A stretch of DNA of 64,000 nt from Mycoemilia scoparia. Lineage: Eukaryota; Kickxellomycota; Kickxellomycetes; Kickxellales; Kickxellaceae. Where the stretch lies: contig JANBPU010000053.1 of the NCBI GenBank assembly GCA_027575805.1, forward strand, positions 1-64,000. The letters run 5' to 3'. Position numbers and translations under genes: made by a program. Positions 21,421-31,858 of this stretch are shown here, in pieces. The notes under the pieces were generated by a model that saw nothing but the letters and a program-made list of their open reading frames with translations, did not search any database and was not told the DNA's origin. Within the stretch, counting starts at the first letter, position 1. The number at the start of each line of letters is the position of its first letter.

Positions 21421-22607
21421 TATAGATAGAGTGTAGTATAGTTTGAAATTTGTTTTTAACAACTCACTCAAAGAACAGCTGCTTTTCTTTGCCCAAGACA
21501 ACAGTTTAATAGATGAAGGATTTAAGGGAAAGAAGATACATAGTTACTTTGAATATTCCTGAATACATAGAAGCGAATCCCCAAATCAAATTGGAAAGCA
21601 GCGAAAATGTTTATGAAGCCACATATTTTCTCAAAGACAGTTATTTAATAGATTTATTGAACGGTATGTATGGTTTTTTTCAGCCACAAAAATGGCTATG
21701 GGTGTGCTTACAAAATATATACATGTTTTTTCTTCTAAAAGTCGTTGGACAAACTACTAGAGATCATTGGTACATAAAAAGACATTTTAGCAGTAATAAT
21801 AGTAGTGCTCTATTGCCGAATATACAAAAAGGCTCACAATAGACAGTATAGCTCAGAACATCTCCATGGATAGGTGCTTAGTGTTTATAAGGGCAAATAT
21901 TCTTTACAACTTTTAATATACATAGTTGGAACTACCAGATGCTCGCTTGTGCTTATAGATAGGGGGAGGTTTGCAACAAAGGAGAGGAAGAAGGAAGATA
22001 CCAATTTCAAATCTCGAACATTACCCAAGCATCCAAGACTATTCAAAATCCCTAAACAATGAAATGAAATCCAAAAAAAGATATTGTTGTAGGATTTACC
22101 TTATCTAACATTTATGCCAGATACAATTTGGGATACCAAGACTATCTTGAAGTATATATTTCTAGAGCGAGAGCGTATATCTTTATTTGGTCAGGCATTG
22201 GTTTATGCAAGTCTAAGTTAGGAGAGATATCCTTGTTTAATTATTTTGAAAACCGGATTGTTCAGAGAGTTATATTAAAACGCCGGACATTTTTTCTGGC
22301 ATTGTTTATAAACATTCCCGCCACCACCACCTCCACCACCACCAACAACAGCTGCTGCATCAGAAATATCAGCACGAAATTCCCATGCTTAGAAATGGTC
22401 ACTTTTAATTAATATGTAGCAATAGTAGAAGCCATGGTAGTGGAAATTGCCTAAGCCATGGGAAATGTACACACAGACATGGCATGAAATTGAGTGTAAC
22501 TTTAAACATTTATGCAAACCACAAAAACACCTATTCCTGTGTTGAATGGGACTTGAGCCATGCTTTTGCATATGGCAAGTTCTCCACCAAAAGGAAACAG
22601 GCAAGTG

Positions 22608-22787
22608 TGCTCATACATTCCCTGAAAGTCGGCTCATAGCACATACACTTTGGCAGGGGCCTGGTAGATTATTGGCCATTATCCAAGGTAATATTCTGGT
22701 ACACCTTTGAAGGAGGCTCCACCATATTCATAAGTCAGTCCATATGCAACTCCTGGGGGCAATTTTGCCTAAGGCCTTGTGAAATCT
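22608..22787 (-). repeat. Dispersed repeat family R2, copy b (longest)
   Basis: Read on the minus strand, it holds TTTCACAAGGCCTTAGGCAA, then AGTTGCATATGGACTG, CAAAGGTGTACCAG, TTACCTTGGATAATGGCC, AATAATCTACC and CAGGGAATGTATGAG. It joins the segments found separately in the other copies, so it is the best reference copy in the window. Confidence 0.65.
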
Positions 22788-22975
22788 GGTCATATTGATA
22801 ATGGAAAGCCAGTATAGGTAAGTAAGAATAGGAATGCTGTACGAATGGGCAAAAAATTAAGCAAGGGGGAAGGAAGGAGGTGTCATTGTTGTCTGGTGAG
22901 TGCAGGTAGATTTTAGGACTCCATCAACTGCACCAAGTAGCAGTAATATTCTTGGGATTTGTATTGTTATACATG

Positions 22976-23109
22976 TGGATCCTTATTTTTGAAGGGCTGA
23001 TTTTTACTAGCAGGCCAGTTTCATCATGCATATTGGCCAGCCTACATTATCATTGGTAAGTGCATTGGCGTGTGCAGTATACATTTAGCACTTCAAAAAT
23101 AACCACCCA
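22976..23109. mobile_element. Family-B miniature element (copy B2)
   Basis: The left end is TGGATCCTTATTTTTGAAGG, with GGCCAGTTTCATCATGCATA in the core and CACTTCAAAAATAACCACCC at the right end. It lies about 140 bases upstream of the P450 start and so falls within its likely promoter. Confidence 0.7.
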
Positions 23110-23250
23110 TGTGGCAATGCCCAGTACTTTAAGAGCAAGGGCGGATCTTCGACCGTCGTCGATACTGGCGCTTCGCTTTCACCTTGTTCTTTTTCTACAG
23201 ACTACAATAATTCATAATTTCTACCCGACCCCTCTCTCTAATAATTACAG

Positions 23251-24801
23251 ATGCTTGGCGGTTACTTTCCATTTGCCAATATCGATACATCATTAGTGCT
23301 GGTTGGCACCGAAGTACTAGTTGGTGCTGTGGTTGGCTATATATCTTGGAGGATATTTTACGAAAGAGTAATGTCGCCACTCAGGGATGTTCCTGGCCCT
23401 TTTCTAAACTCAATCACATCTCTGGTATCAAATATACAAGGAGCGCTGGGAAAAAACCACAGCTATCCTATCGAGCTTCATGAAAAGTATGGGCCAGTAG
23501 TTCGTATTGCTCCAGACATAGTTTCGATAAGCGATCCCAAAGATATACGGACTGTGCTAGCAACCCATGATTTTCGAAAAAGCCAGATTTACAAGGACAT
23601 GGAGTTGGTCGAACCAAACACATTCTCGGCCCAAGATCCCAAGCTGAACAGCGAGCGTCGTAGACAGATTGGCCCTACATTTACCTGGAGTGCTATGAGT
23701 AAGATGGAATCTCTAGTATACAAATCAGGACCGGGTGCGCTCATTGAAAAGATTGAGCAACTTATTAGTGAGAGCAAAGATGGAGTTGCCGAGATAAATT
23801 AACACACTTACTTTCACCGTATGGCGTTCGATATAATAGGAGAGCTTGGGTTTGGAAAGAGCTTCAAGTCTGTGCTAGTTGGGCATCATGATGTTATCAG
23901 GTGGGCTCATGAAACTGTGCAGCTCTGTATCATGTACTCGATCTTCCCATGGCTTCGTAAATTGCCCATGGTATTTCCAAAGTGGCACGAGAGCGAAAGG
24001 AACCTTTTGAAGTTCTCGACAAATACAATAAACGAGAGGATTGAATTAAACAAGAATGCAGAGAAGGCCAAACTGCGTCAAGATCTCCTCCAGGCCTACC
24101 TGTTTGCTACCGATCCACATACTAACATCAAGATGACTCAATCACAGGTAATGACCGAAACGGCTGTAATGTTGATTGCTGGCACAGATACTTCTAGTGA
24201 AACCCTTACATGGGCAGTGCGCTACCTGATGAGCAAGAAGGACGTTTTAGCAAAACTGCTGAAGGAAATTGACGCAGCATTTCCTGACAAGTCTGTTCCA
24301 ATAGCATTCCAAGATGCTAAAGACAAGCTGCCATATCTTGAAGCCATTATCCTCGAGACTCTTCGAATTAGCCCAGCTGTTCCTTCCAGGCTTCCCCGTG
24401 ATGTCCCACCCGGAGGTGCCAAGTTTGGTGGGGGAGATAATGATGGCTACTTTTTACCCGAAGGGGTCTGCGTCGCACCTCATGTTATGGCCTCGCACTA
24501 TGATCCAAAGACGTGGCCCGATCCCCTAGATTTTAGACCAGAAAGATTCCTTGGTTCTGAGGCAGAAGCCAACAAGAAAAACAATTTTGGGTTTTCGTGG
24601 GGTGTCAGAATATGCCCAGGCAGAAGGTTAGCGTGGATTGAAATGATGCTTACCTTAGCAAACCTGTTCCACAAGTATGAGCTATCTATTCCAAAGGATC
24701 TTGAACACAATTATAAGAATATGGATTCAGTTTGTTATCTTATGTTGTCACCCAAAAATGCACAAAATAATTGTCGCATTTCCATTAAAAGACGAGAATA
24801 G
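23251..24801 (+). pseudogene. Cytochrome P450 interrupted by one in-frame TAA
   Basis: The frame is open from 23251 to 24801 except for one TAA at 23800-23802, so the parts read 183 and 332 residues in the same frame. Before the stop come an N-terminal membrane anchor, the PGPF proline hinge and YGPVVRIAPD. After it come the I-helix AGTDTSSETL, the K-helix ETLR, the PERF region and the heme loop FSWGVRICPGRR with its cysteine. All catalytic motifs are thus intact. P450s of this class are ER-anchored monooxygenases needing a reductase; the substrate is unknown. The stop falls in a family position that is often leucine, and no splice sites flank it. It is either a recent pseudogene, a sequencing error, or a readthrough site. 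A miniature element lies just upstream. Confidence 0.85.
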
Positions 24802-24947
24802 CAGCAATAATAAAGACGCATTCCAAGCTATAGGTAATGTCTTTTTTGAAAAGTTTTTAGTAGATTAGTTGGGTTGCTTTATATCTTTTTTAAAACTTTG
24901 TGGTAATCTCTCTTAACTATTAAAGAAAACAAGTCATCTTATCTATA

Positions 24948-25062
24948 TGGGAGATAATTTTCGAAGGGTGAAAGTTTACTAGTAAAACTGGACATTCATT
25001 TAGCTGTGATTGCCCCTATAATCATTGGTCACCAAAATTCACCCTTCAAAAAATATTACCCA
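24948..25062. mobile_element. Family-A miniature element (copy A4)
   Basis: About 115 bases. The left end is TGGGAGATAATTTTCGAAGG and the right end is the near reverse complement, CCTTCAAAAAATATTACCCA. The core is TTTACTAGTAAAACTGGACA and TTAGCTGTGATTGCCCC. TA flanks both ends, as expected for elements moved by Tc1/mariner-type transposases. There is no coding capacity, so it is non-autonomous. Confidence 0.85.
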
Positions 25063-25064
25063 TA

Positions 25065-25179
25065 TGGGCAATAATTTTTGAAGGGTGAATGTTTGCTAGT
25101 AAAACTGAACATCCATTTGGCTGTGATTGTGCCTATAATCATCAGTCACCAAAGTTTATCCTTCAAAAATTATTGCACA
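25065..25179. mobile_element. Family-A miniature element (copy A5)
   Basis: The left end is TGGGCAATAATTTTTGAAGG and the right end is CCTTCAAAAATTATTGCACA. It begins two bases after copy A4 ends, so the two share one TA dinucleotide in the string CCCATATGGG. Confidence 0.85.
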
Positions 25180-25409
25180 TATAGTGGTAGTGGTAGTAGT
25201 ATAAATATTAAAAATGTATACTTTCCAGAAAGTTGACACCAATGAAATAATAATAATAATACATAGGAATTTAGATGCATGGGACATGCTTCTTTCCATC
25301 ATAAAGTCGATATTTTCAATTCCTTATATGTTTCAATTTTTTATCAGCATCAATTTGACTAATCTCTGACTTTTAATAGCCTCTGATATTGACATATATT
25401 AATGTGTGC

Positions 25410-25450
25410 TGATAGTGATTTATTCTAGAGTGATAATATTATCACTATCA
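25410..25450. promoter_or_regulatory. Perfect palindrome at the 3' end of the reductase gene
   Basis: An 18-base perfect palindrome AGTGATAATATTATCACT at 25429-25446 overlaps the last codons. In addition, TGATAGTGAT at 25410-25419 pairs with ATCACTATCA at 25441-25450. The transcript could fold into alternative hairpins at the stop codon. Confidence 0.5.
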
Positions 25451-27102
25451 TGACATGATTTAGGCGTGTTGAACAGCTTATGTAGACTAGCGCCAAGATC
25501 TTTGTTAAAAGGTTTTGGCCCGCAAATCACAGAAACAGCACTATGACTGTCCATAATGTCATAGTTTGATTGATCCAAAAACCTTTTGACTATTTCTTGT
25601 AGTGATTCTGTAGTCAGTCGACAAAATTTCATGTGAACCAGCGGCCCTTCATTATTACGGCGGGTATTACTGTTTGCTTGGTGCTCAAGAAGTCTCGAGC
25701 TTACTGGCATTTGACTTCGTGCTCCCTACACACACAGTTTTTCAAAGCAAAGTAAATGGAATAATTAGCATTGGACAAATGATTTACCACTGCATTTATC
25801 ATAGAGATGTATGTTGCCTACCTGGGAAATGAACAAATAAAGCTGACATCCATATTGTTGGGATAGCATGTGGATTAGTCGGTCCTCTAGCCACACCTGG
25901 TCCATAGTTTGGCAACAATAGATCAAAAGCACTTTGCCCTTTTGATTATCAGATGCATTGGTATGTCGAGATCTTTGATCGAGTATCTGATATAATGGTG
26001 CAATTCCGGAACCAGCGCCAAATAGCAATAGATTTTCTGTATCCACAATCTATAAAAAGTTAGGAATATATGTTAGAATATCAGAAAGATACATCATAAT
26101 TTAGCTTTTTTATAAACAATAAGTCCTGTATTATACCTTTCGCGTGTCATAGTTTGTCCTTAACGGCCCTCGCACCAGCAATTTATCTTTTTCAGTCATA
26201 GCTTTGAAATGTGTCGACATGGCATTGTTATCATACAGCCTGATATACAAACAAGCCCTTCTACTGGTTTCGGATATGGGGACAAATACCGGCGTAAATG
26301 CACGGGTGATCAAAGAAGTATGGCTACTACCATTCTGTGTCCCTGATGTTGGCTGGGTACGGTGAATAGGAACTCTAATATGAATATGCCATCCACATTC
26401 TAAAGCTTTTGAGCTGACTACATCATCAATGATCCAATCGAGCTCGATAATGATTGAAGATGGTGATGGGTTATGAATTGAATGGATCGATAGTGAACGA
26501 AACGTTAAAGGATTTATGGGAAACTCGGGCCTTCCATCAATTTTGCCGTCCTTGTTGCAAGCACATGATGCCGTTGACTCTCCACATTCGCATAGAAGAC
26601 AGCCATCATAATTTTCACCTATGTCCTCCTCATCGCAATGAATAATCTCATTCTTTGGAACCTGATCAAAAGAGCCACTTGTGCCAGTAGCTGTATCTCG
26701 ATCGACAATTTTAGCAGGTCCAGAAGTGGTGGTACATAGCTTGGCATATTCGGTTTTTAATTTTGCAACCTTGGCTTCATACTCTTCAAGTGTTTCTCGA
26801 TATGTATCCATTATACATGGTACGCAACCATTTTGGCAGCAATCCTCTGGGCCCGGCCTTTGAGGTGGGGGTGGAAGTCTTAGCTCATATTTTGAATCCG
26901 AAGTTTTTATTATCCCGTACACAGGTCTTAGCTTTTTTCCTTCTTTACTAACAGCGCTTTGATTATTATATTCTATTTTAACCTTGGTATCAAATGCATC
27001 TTTTAAGAGTGTTTCCTGCTGTTTCTTTTCTTCGGCTCGCTTTTTGGCCCTAGCTACTTCTGCTAAATATTGCGCTATAATAGGGTTTTCATTCACAGCC
27101 AT
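25420..27102 (-). CDS. NADH-cytochrome b5 reductase-like protein with N-terminal oxidoreductase-like domain (CYB5RL type)
   Basis: Three exons: 27102-26137, 26049-25822 and 25725-25420, with GT-AG junctions and 499 residues. A lysine-rich helical N-terminus is followed by an oxidoreductase-like motif near residue 80: PPPPQRPGPEDCCQNGCVPC and then YRETLEEYEAK. After a linker with a Cys cluster (GCLLCECGESTASCAC) comes the FAD domain with RAFTPVFVP and LYDNNAMSTHF. Next is the NAD domain with LLLFGAGSGIAPLYQIL, and near the end VSVICGPKPFN. The same domain order occurs in animal CYB5RL. The enzyme should pass electrons from NADH through FAD to a heme or b5-type acceptor; the acceptor is not known. 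The extra Cys cluster could bind a metal; this is inference. It converges on the P450 gene. Confidence 0.86.
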
Positions 27103-28156
27103 GGCTATAATAAACAATCTCTCTAGTCAACCAAAACCATTTATTTATTTTATTTTCTAGTATAATTTAGTTGGACTATCACTAAAACTCAGTTATGGGT
27201 GTGACTGTTGTTTCATTTGGGCGCTGTTCATTTTCATGGGGTTCACTCAGTTCATTTAGAGAATACATAGCGCCCATCTATTCAGCTTGTATATAATTAC
27301 TTCTACAAGCGCACTTGAATCATACTGAACCCTGTCATTTAGGTTGCTTACATTTAGAGGCTTTAAAAACAAGTGAATCGTATAAATACATATTTGCCAC
27401 TATAAGCCATTTTATTAATCTAGATATATTTAAAGGCTAATACAACCCACTATTTAAGCCATCTGGGGTTAAATGTAGATTTTAAGGCTTCAATACACGT
27501 TCTTTGAGTTATTTCTAAAGAAATAAAAGAATTCAAACCAAAGATTAGATTGGATTTTGGGATCTTCGTTTGGTTGCAATGTCCTTTTTAAGTGTTTATT
27601 TCAGTAAGGGATCAAGCATAAGGTTAAAAGTCCACAAATACCTTTTTATAGTTTATTGTAGCACTGAACTATAAATGTGGTAAGAGTTCATAAGGTCTTA
27701 GACAAATATGGTGGGTTCCCAAGAGCTGGAAATGAGATGGTTGGTGATTGAGCCAAAATCCGAGGACACATTTTTGTATACCATACATCCAATCCCAAGT
27801 AAATTTTGACTATATCTGCAGTTTTCAATATATGTAAATTAAAACTATCAACATACTTTGAGTTTCTTTGTAAGGGTATTATAGGAATAACATTTCTTTG
27901 TATTGAGGCTACAAAGTCTCTAAAAAGCGGCTATTGTAATTTAAAATTATACGATTTGACAGTATAGAACTGAAAATAATGGCATCCAGAGAATTGCACA
28001 TAAAAATCTCTACAGAGCCTGACATCACTTTCCTATATAAATATATAATAGCATAAATTGCTTAACCATTTGTTCTTTTATAAAGATTTTAGTTTATTTT
28101 CTCTAAATAGCCAACTTTAATTGAAAATTTATATTTGAGATTCAAACTTTTATCAC
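27103..28156. other. Intergenic, divergent promoters, one R2 repeat
   Basis: Lies between the reductase start and the second F-box gene. It is AT-rich and holds the R2 repeat at 27684-27782. Nothing else was recognised. Confidence 0.55.
27684..27782 (+). repeat. Dispersed repeat family R2, copy c
   Basis: Reads AGTTCATAAGGTCTTAGACA, GGTTCCCAAGAGCTGG and then GATTGAGCCAAAATCCGAGG with ACACATTT. The same order of strings occurs, reverse-complemented, at 62600-62725. Confidence 0.5.
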
Positions 28157-29746
28157 ATGGCGTATTATACGCCGCTATCACTACCATTTGAAGTCAGACT
28201 TAAAATATGCAGCTATCTGGATCGAAGTATTGATAAACACACACTAGATGAACTTTCCGGATTGTCCCCATATTGGGAAAGAACCGTTAACCAATACAAA
28301 GCTGAAAATATAATAAACGGAGAAGTTCACTTTCCAGACTATCTCAACTACTCGCTAGCAAGCAATGTCAATTTGGATGATTTTTATACGGCCACAAAGA
28401 AAGTTGTAGTGAGATCAATTCCTGAACCTTCTTCAGATTACTTTGAAACTATGACAAGGCATTTTCCCAATTTGAAAGAGATAGAGGTTGAGTGCAACAA
28501 AATCAATCTGCCTGAAATAAGGAGATTTTTACATTTTGGCCATCAAATCAATGTTGAAAAATTAATTCTAAGATCATATGGATTGAATGTACCTGAAGAT
28601 ATAATCATACAGGGACATTACAATAACCTGAAAACGTTAAAAATAGTAGCCCGTGGCGGTTCAATATCAATAACCTCGATTTTGGATCACTTTCCAGATT
28701 TAGAAAATCTTTCAATGAATTCAAACGTTATTGACCATTCAATGGCTATGGAATTCCTATCAGAGAATTCTGAACGGTTTGGCAATAAGTTATATCCGAA
28801 ATTAAAATCAATCAACTTTTTTTTCAGCATGTTTATAGATATAAACAATTACCAACTTGAGGGCCTCAGAAAATTAGGAACTGTATTCCCAAACCTTGAA
28901 TCGCTCGCGCTTGACTCAAATTTAATTTTTATTGGACGACAAGATGCGATTATAAGGAATATATTCAACTCTTTCGATACTATTATTTCAGGATCCAATA
29001 ACTTGAAAAGCTTACGCCTGTCACTTATCAATGATACCATTGTTTATGTAATTGAGCAACATTGCCCTAACCTTGAAAGCTTGTGGTTGGATTTATCTAA
29101 TATTGATTACCCAATAGATCTACCCTCTACATTACAAGGATTTTTAGGACTATCGAGTATGACTGGTTTTACAAATTTACAATTTTCTCCGCCTTTTTAT
29201 AACCAAGATACTAAAAGAAACGAGTCTTTTTTTATAAAATCGGGGTTTGGTTGGCAAAATATTGGGTTGACCCCAACAACAGTAATAGATATCGGTCAAA
29301 CGAACATCAAATCTATCAGTTTTTCCCAAATTGCTTTTAGTCCCCGAATACTTTATTTTCTCAAAAAATTTCCATTGCTTGAGAAGCTTGAAATAGAAAT
29401 GTCCAACTTCTTTGACATTGAGAATGTGGCTATGAGTGTATCACTACAAGGTCTCATCATCCTATCTATAGATATTCTGACACGCTATAATATATGGGCA
29501 ATAATTTTTGAAGGGTGAATTTTGGGGACCAGTGATTATAGGGGAAATCACAGCCAAATGGGTGTCCAGTTTTACTAGTGAACTTTCACCCTTCAAAGAT
29601 TATTACCCATATATCAGCTTATTGCCTTTATTAGGATATTTCCTAATGTCAAAGTGCTCAAGTTGCGTAGCATCAGAAAAGCAGATCTAGCCAGACTTAG
29701 AGCTGAATTTCCAAACATTGCATCATTCGAAATTAGGAGCATTTAA
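28157..29746 (+). pseudogene. F-box-like leucine-rich repeat gene, copy 2, cut by a miniature transposon
   Basis: The open frame runs from 28157 to a stop at 29518, giving 453 residues, paralogous to the gene at 10273. A degenerate F-box (LPFEVRLKICSYLDRSID) is followed by repeats such as FPNLKEIEVE, FPNLESLALD, CPNLESLWLDLS and FPLLEKLEIEMSNFFDIENVAMSVSLQ. At 29495-29609 a family-A element is inserted with TA flanks. Its first bases add the residues WAIIFEG and then a stop. Beyond the element, coding sequence resumes in the frame expected from the paralogue (FIRIFPNVKVLKL, matching FIGIFPNVRVVKF) and ends at 29746. The broken protein lacks only about 45 C-terminal residues, so it could still act. 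Confidence 0.82.
29495..29609. mobile_element. Family-A miniature element inside the F-box gene (copy A6)
   Basis: 115 bases, from TGGGCAATAATTTTTGAAGG to CCTTCAAAGATTATTACCCA, flanked by TATA on both sides. Removing the element plus one TA restores an open frame that matches the paralogue. This fixes the element ends and supports a TA target duplication. Confidence 0.9.
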
Positions 29747-30243
29747 GCATCATTAATATTTGTTTTTAACAAGTTTACTTGTTATGTTCAGTAGCAGATC
29801 TGACTTTGATTTTGGCATCCATCACTTAAACATAGTTCAATCTTTTACATTTGGTGTTTTACTTTTACTGTATTTAATACATACATGTTTGTTTGAATAA
29901 AATTCTTTTAAAGTGCAGAGATAAGTTGTAATCATTAGTCTCTTGTTAATCCAAATAAGGTGATATTTAGATAATTTAATCACCGCCTTTATGTTTAATA
30001 AAGTATAGCAAAACATTAGTCAAGGTGTGATTTATTTTTTATTCGCTGTGACTTAATAAGCCATACATGACACCGCCAGTAGCATTCCCTTATTCAGATT
30101 CACAGCTGATGTTGTTTCAAAACGCATTTGTCTTGTGAAAATTATTACATATTTATAGAATTTACACTACTCTCCAGAAAACAAGACACCTGGAAGGATC
30201 GAGGCAACGTTGATAACCACGAAATTTATATACTATATACAAG
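29747..30243. other. Intergenic, no gene seen
   Basis: AT-rich spacer. A TTTATATACTATATAC stretch near 30223-30240 is the likely TATA region of the small peptide gene. Confidence 0.5.
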
Positions 30244-30432
30244 ATGAAAATTCAAGCTGCAACCTTGCTGCTTCTAGTCTTTGTCATCTCCTTTACTTGC
30301 GCTGTACCCCAAGGAAACAATGTCCAGGATACTTCTAACCATCACCCGACTGCTTCATATGGTGCCAAACCAAATAATAAGCGGACGAAGATCCCAGTCT
30401 TTTTCTTCAGCTGGCCAAACCCTAAAGGCTGA
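30244..30432 (+). CDS. Small secreted peptide precursor with Kex2-type site
   Basis: 62 residues in a single short frame. MKIQAATLLLLVFVISFTCA is a textbook signal peptide, with cleavage likely after ACA or near AVP. A polar, Asn/His-rich spacer follows, then NNKR at about residues 44-47. A Kex2 cut there would release the 15-residue C-terminal peptide TKIPVFFFSWPNPKG. The precursor layout (signal, spacer, dibasic site, one short aromatic peptide) is like that of fungal pheromone or regulatory peptide precursors. There is no sequence match that I recognise and only one copy of the peptide, so the role is inference. A TATA-like stretch lies just upstream. Confidence 0.55.
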   Translation: MKIQAATLLLLVFVISFTCAVPQGNNVQDTSNHHPTASYGAKPNNKRTKIPVFFFSWPNPKG

Positions 30433-31522
30433 GTTCATTTACCAATCAACCGCTATAATAATTCTATTATCAAAATTACATTTATAATAACAATGTATAT
30501 ATATATATATATCCATTACAATTCCCATTCTTTGGGAAACAATTGAACTTGTGTGTAGTTTTAAGTAATATCATGGGAACTGTAAAATTAATTATGAATC
30601 CTGAATACCAAAATATATCTCTTGGAACAAAAACGTACAAGTTACTAATGCCGACTCTTGGCAAAAAAAGCAATCAAATAATCATTGTTCGACACATTAT
30701 TTCTTCAAATGCTGACATTGATATTGTTAAAGAAGTTAGAGCGTGGATTTCTGACAAATCCTGTATGTGAAACCCAGGACATACCCATAAATAATGAAAA
30801 ATGACTAAAGTGGCTCTAACAAATACTCAGGCTCCAATAGACAACAACCTTCGAAAGTTTGTTTAAAGGATGCGCTTATTCCTGATACACACACTCTCTC
30901 TCTTTTTAGGATATATTTAAAATCTGTACGTTCTTGAAACGTTGCATAAAAATACAATCCGCTGTATGTGAATGCCTGGGCGTGAGAAATCTGAATAAAA
31001 GCTGTAAAGGTAATAATGAAAATTTTAATAAAGGAATTGTATTTGTATGGGGTGTATGTGCATCCATAATGACAATTTGTGTTCAAACTCCCATTATTGC
31101 ATGAGAAAGGCTTTAACTTGGGGTTGAGATAACAGCGTGGGAGAAGGATTAGGGGCAGAGAATTAAAGCAAAGAAATTTGTCAGATAATGACAATAGACC
31201 ATTATTGTCTTAAGCTCAACAGGGCAAGGATAACAGTCAGGGGAGATAGATAATTAGAGAGAGGCTGAAATTAGCTAAAGAGGTCCACGTGTTCAGCTTG
31301 TTGACTGCCAAGCACAAATCTGATTTGGTCTTTTTGTCTGTATGCGTGCGTGTGTGTGTATATATATATAGAGAAGGAGAGAATACAATAAACGTGATGA
31401 ATGTATCAATATTCTACAAACACCCCTCTTTTCTTACTTCCACTCTAAAGAACCCAATTTCGAGACATCCGATACTTTATCCTGTTTTATATAATAAACA
31501 CCGCCAAACGATCAAGACCAAA
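30433..31522. other. Intergenic with microsatellites; possible degraded secreted-protein frame
   Basis: Holds an (AT)n run near 30497 and an AT run near 31358. A minus-strand frame is listed separately at 30805-31194. A CACGTG box at 31286-31291 lies about 232 bases before the dehydratase start. Confidence 0.5.
30805..31194 (-). other. Possible small secreted protein or relic
   Basis: A minus-strand frame whose middle reads SFIKIFIITFTAFIQISHAQ, like a signal peptide with an AQA cleavage site. It continues with ATFQERTDFKY, CVSGISASFKQTFEGCC and an end near EYLLEPL. The cysteine and Phe/Tyr pattern recalls small secreted crystallin-like fungal proteins, but weakly. The only in-frame ATG lies more than 40 codons before the hydrophobic stretch, which argues for a lost start, an unseen first exon, or chance. 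Confidence 0.25.
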
Positions 31523-31858
31523 ATGACCAAGTATCCTTACGTAAAGCTCACGGAAGAAGAACGCAAGACTCAACTCGAGCCACTTCTTGTTGAAGGTGAA
31601 GAAACTGATTCTGCCAAATGGAAGATTGTCGAGTTGAATGGAAACGAGGCTATCAAGAGAACATTCAAGTTCAAGGATTTCAAGGAGGCATTTAGTTTCA
31701 TGACTCGTGTTGCACTCCAGGCCGAAAAGATGGATCACCACCCTGACTGGTTCAATGTCTATAACAAGGTCGATATCACCTTGACAACACATGCTGTCAA
31801 AGGCTTGTCCATGAATGATGTCAAGCTTGCCGAATATATCAACAAGTCTGCCAATTAA
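31523..31858 (+). CDS. Pterin-4a-carbinolamine dehydratase
   Basis: 111 residues from the ATG after CCAAA; an in-frame ATG lies 78 codons earlier but adds only unlike sequence. The enzyme dehydrates 4a-hydroxytetrahydrobiopterin and so recycles the pterin cofactor of aromatic amino acid hydroxylases. The diagnostic string [19 protein letters not shown] with its paired histidines is present, followed by [10 protein letters not shown] with the third histidine. The preceding helix [16 protein letters not shown] is typical of the family. The length is standard. The cytosol is the likely location. The upstream region has one CACGTG box and an AT repeat. Confidence 0.95.
   Translation: MTKYPYVKLTEEERKTQLEPLLVEGEETDSAKWKIVELNGNEAIKRTFKFKDFKEAFSFMTRVALQAEKMDHHPDWFNVYNKVDITLTTHAVKGLSMNDVKLAEYINKSAN

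Larger units (their letters stand above)
20935..23250. other. Intergenic, repeat-rich, no gene seen
   Basis: Contains a family-A element (21303-21420), an R2 repeat (22608-22787) and a family-B element (22976-23109). An open frame at 21513-21842 begins just after the first element but shows no known domain or splice partner, so it is not called. TG/AT-rich runs occur near 21195. Confidence 0.55.
24802..25419. other. Intergenic with two abutting miniature elements
   Basis: This is the space between the P450 and the convergent reductase gene. Apart from the two element copies, it is AT-rich with an AATAAT run near 25240. No gene is seen. Confidence 0.6.

Noticed and set aside
21513..21842. Open frame of 109 residues after element A3
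   Set aside because: No signal, domain, splice partner or relative in the window, and it starts at the edge of a transposable element.
23821..24801. A separate P450 gene starting at the ATG after the stop
   Set aside because: It would lack the membrane anchor and first third of the fold, and the upstream part is in the same frame, so one interrupted gene is the better reading.
31289..31522. N-terminal extension of the carbinolamine dehydratase
   Set aside because: The extra 78 codons are unlike the family, include a promoter-like AT run and a CACGTG box just upstream, and the internal ATG gives the standard length.
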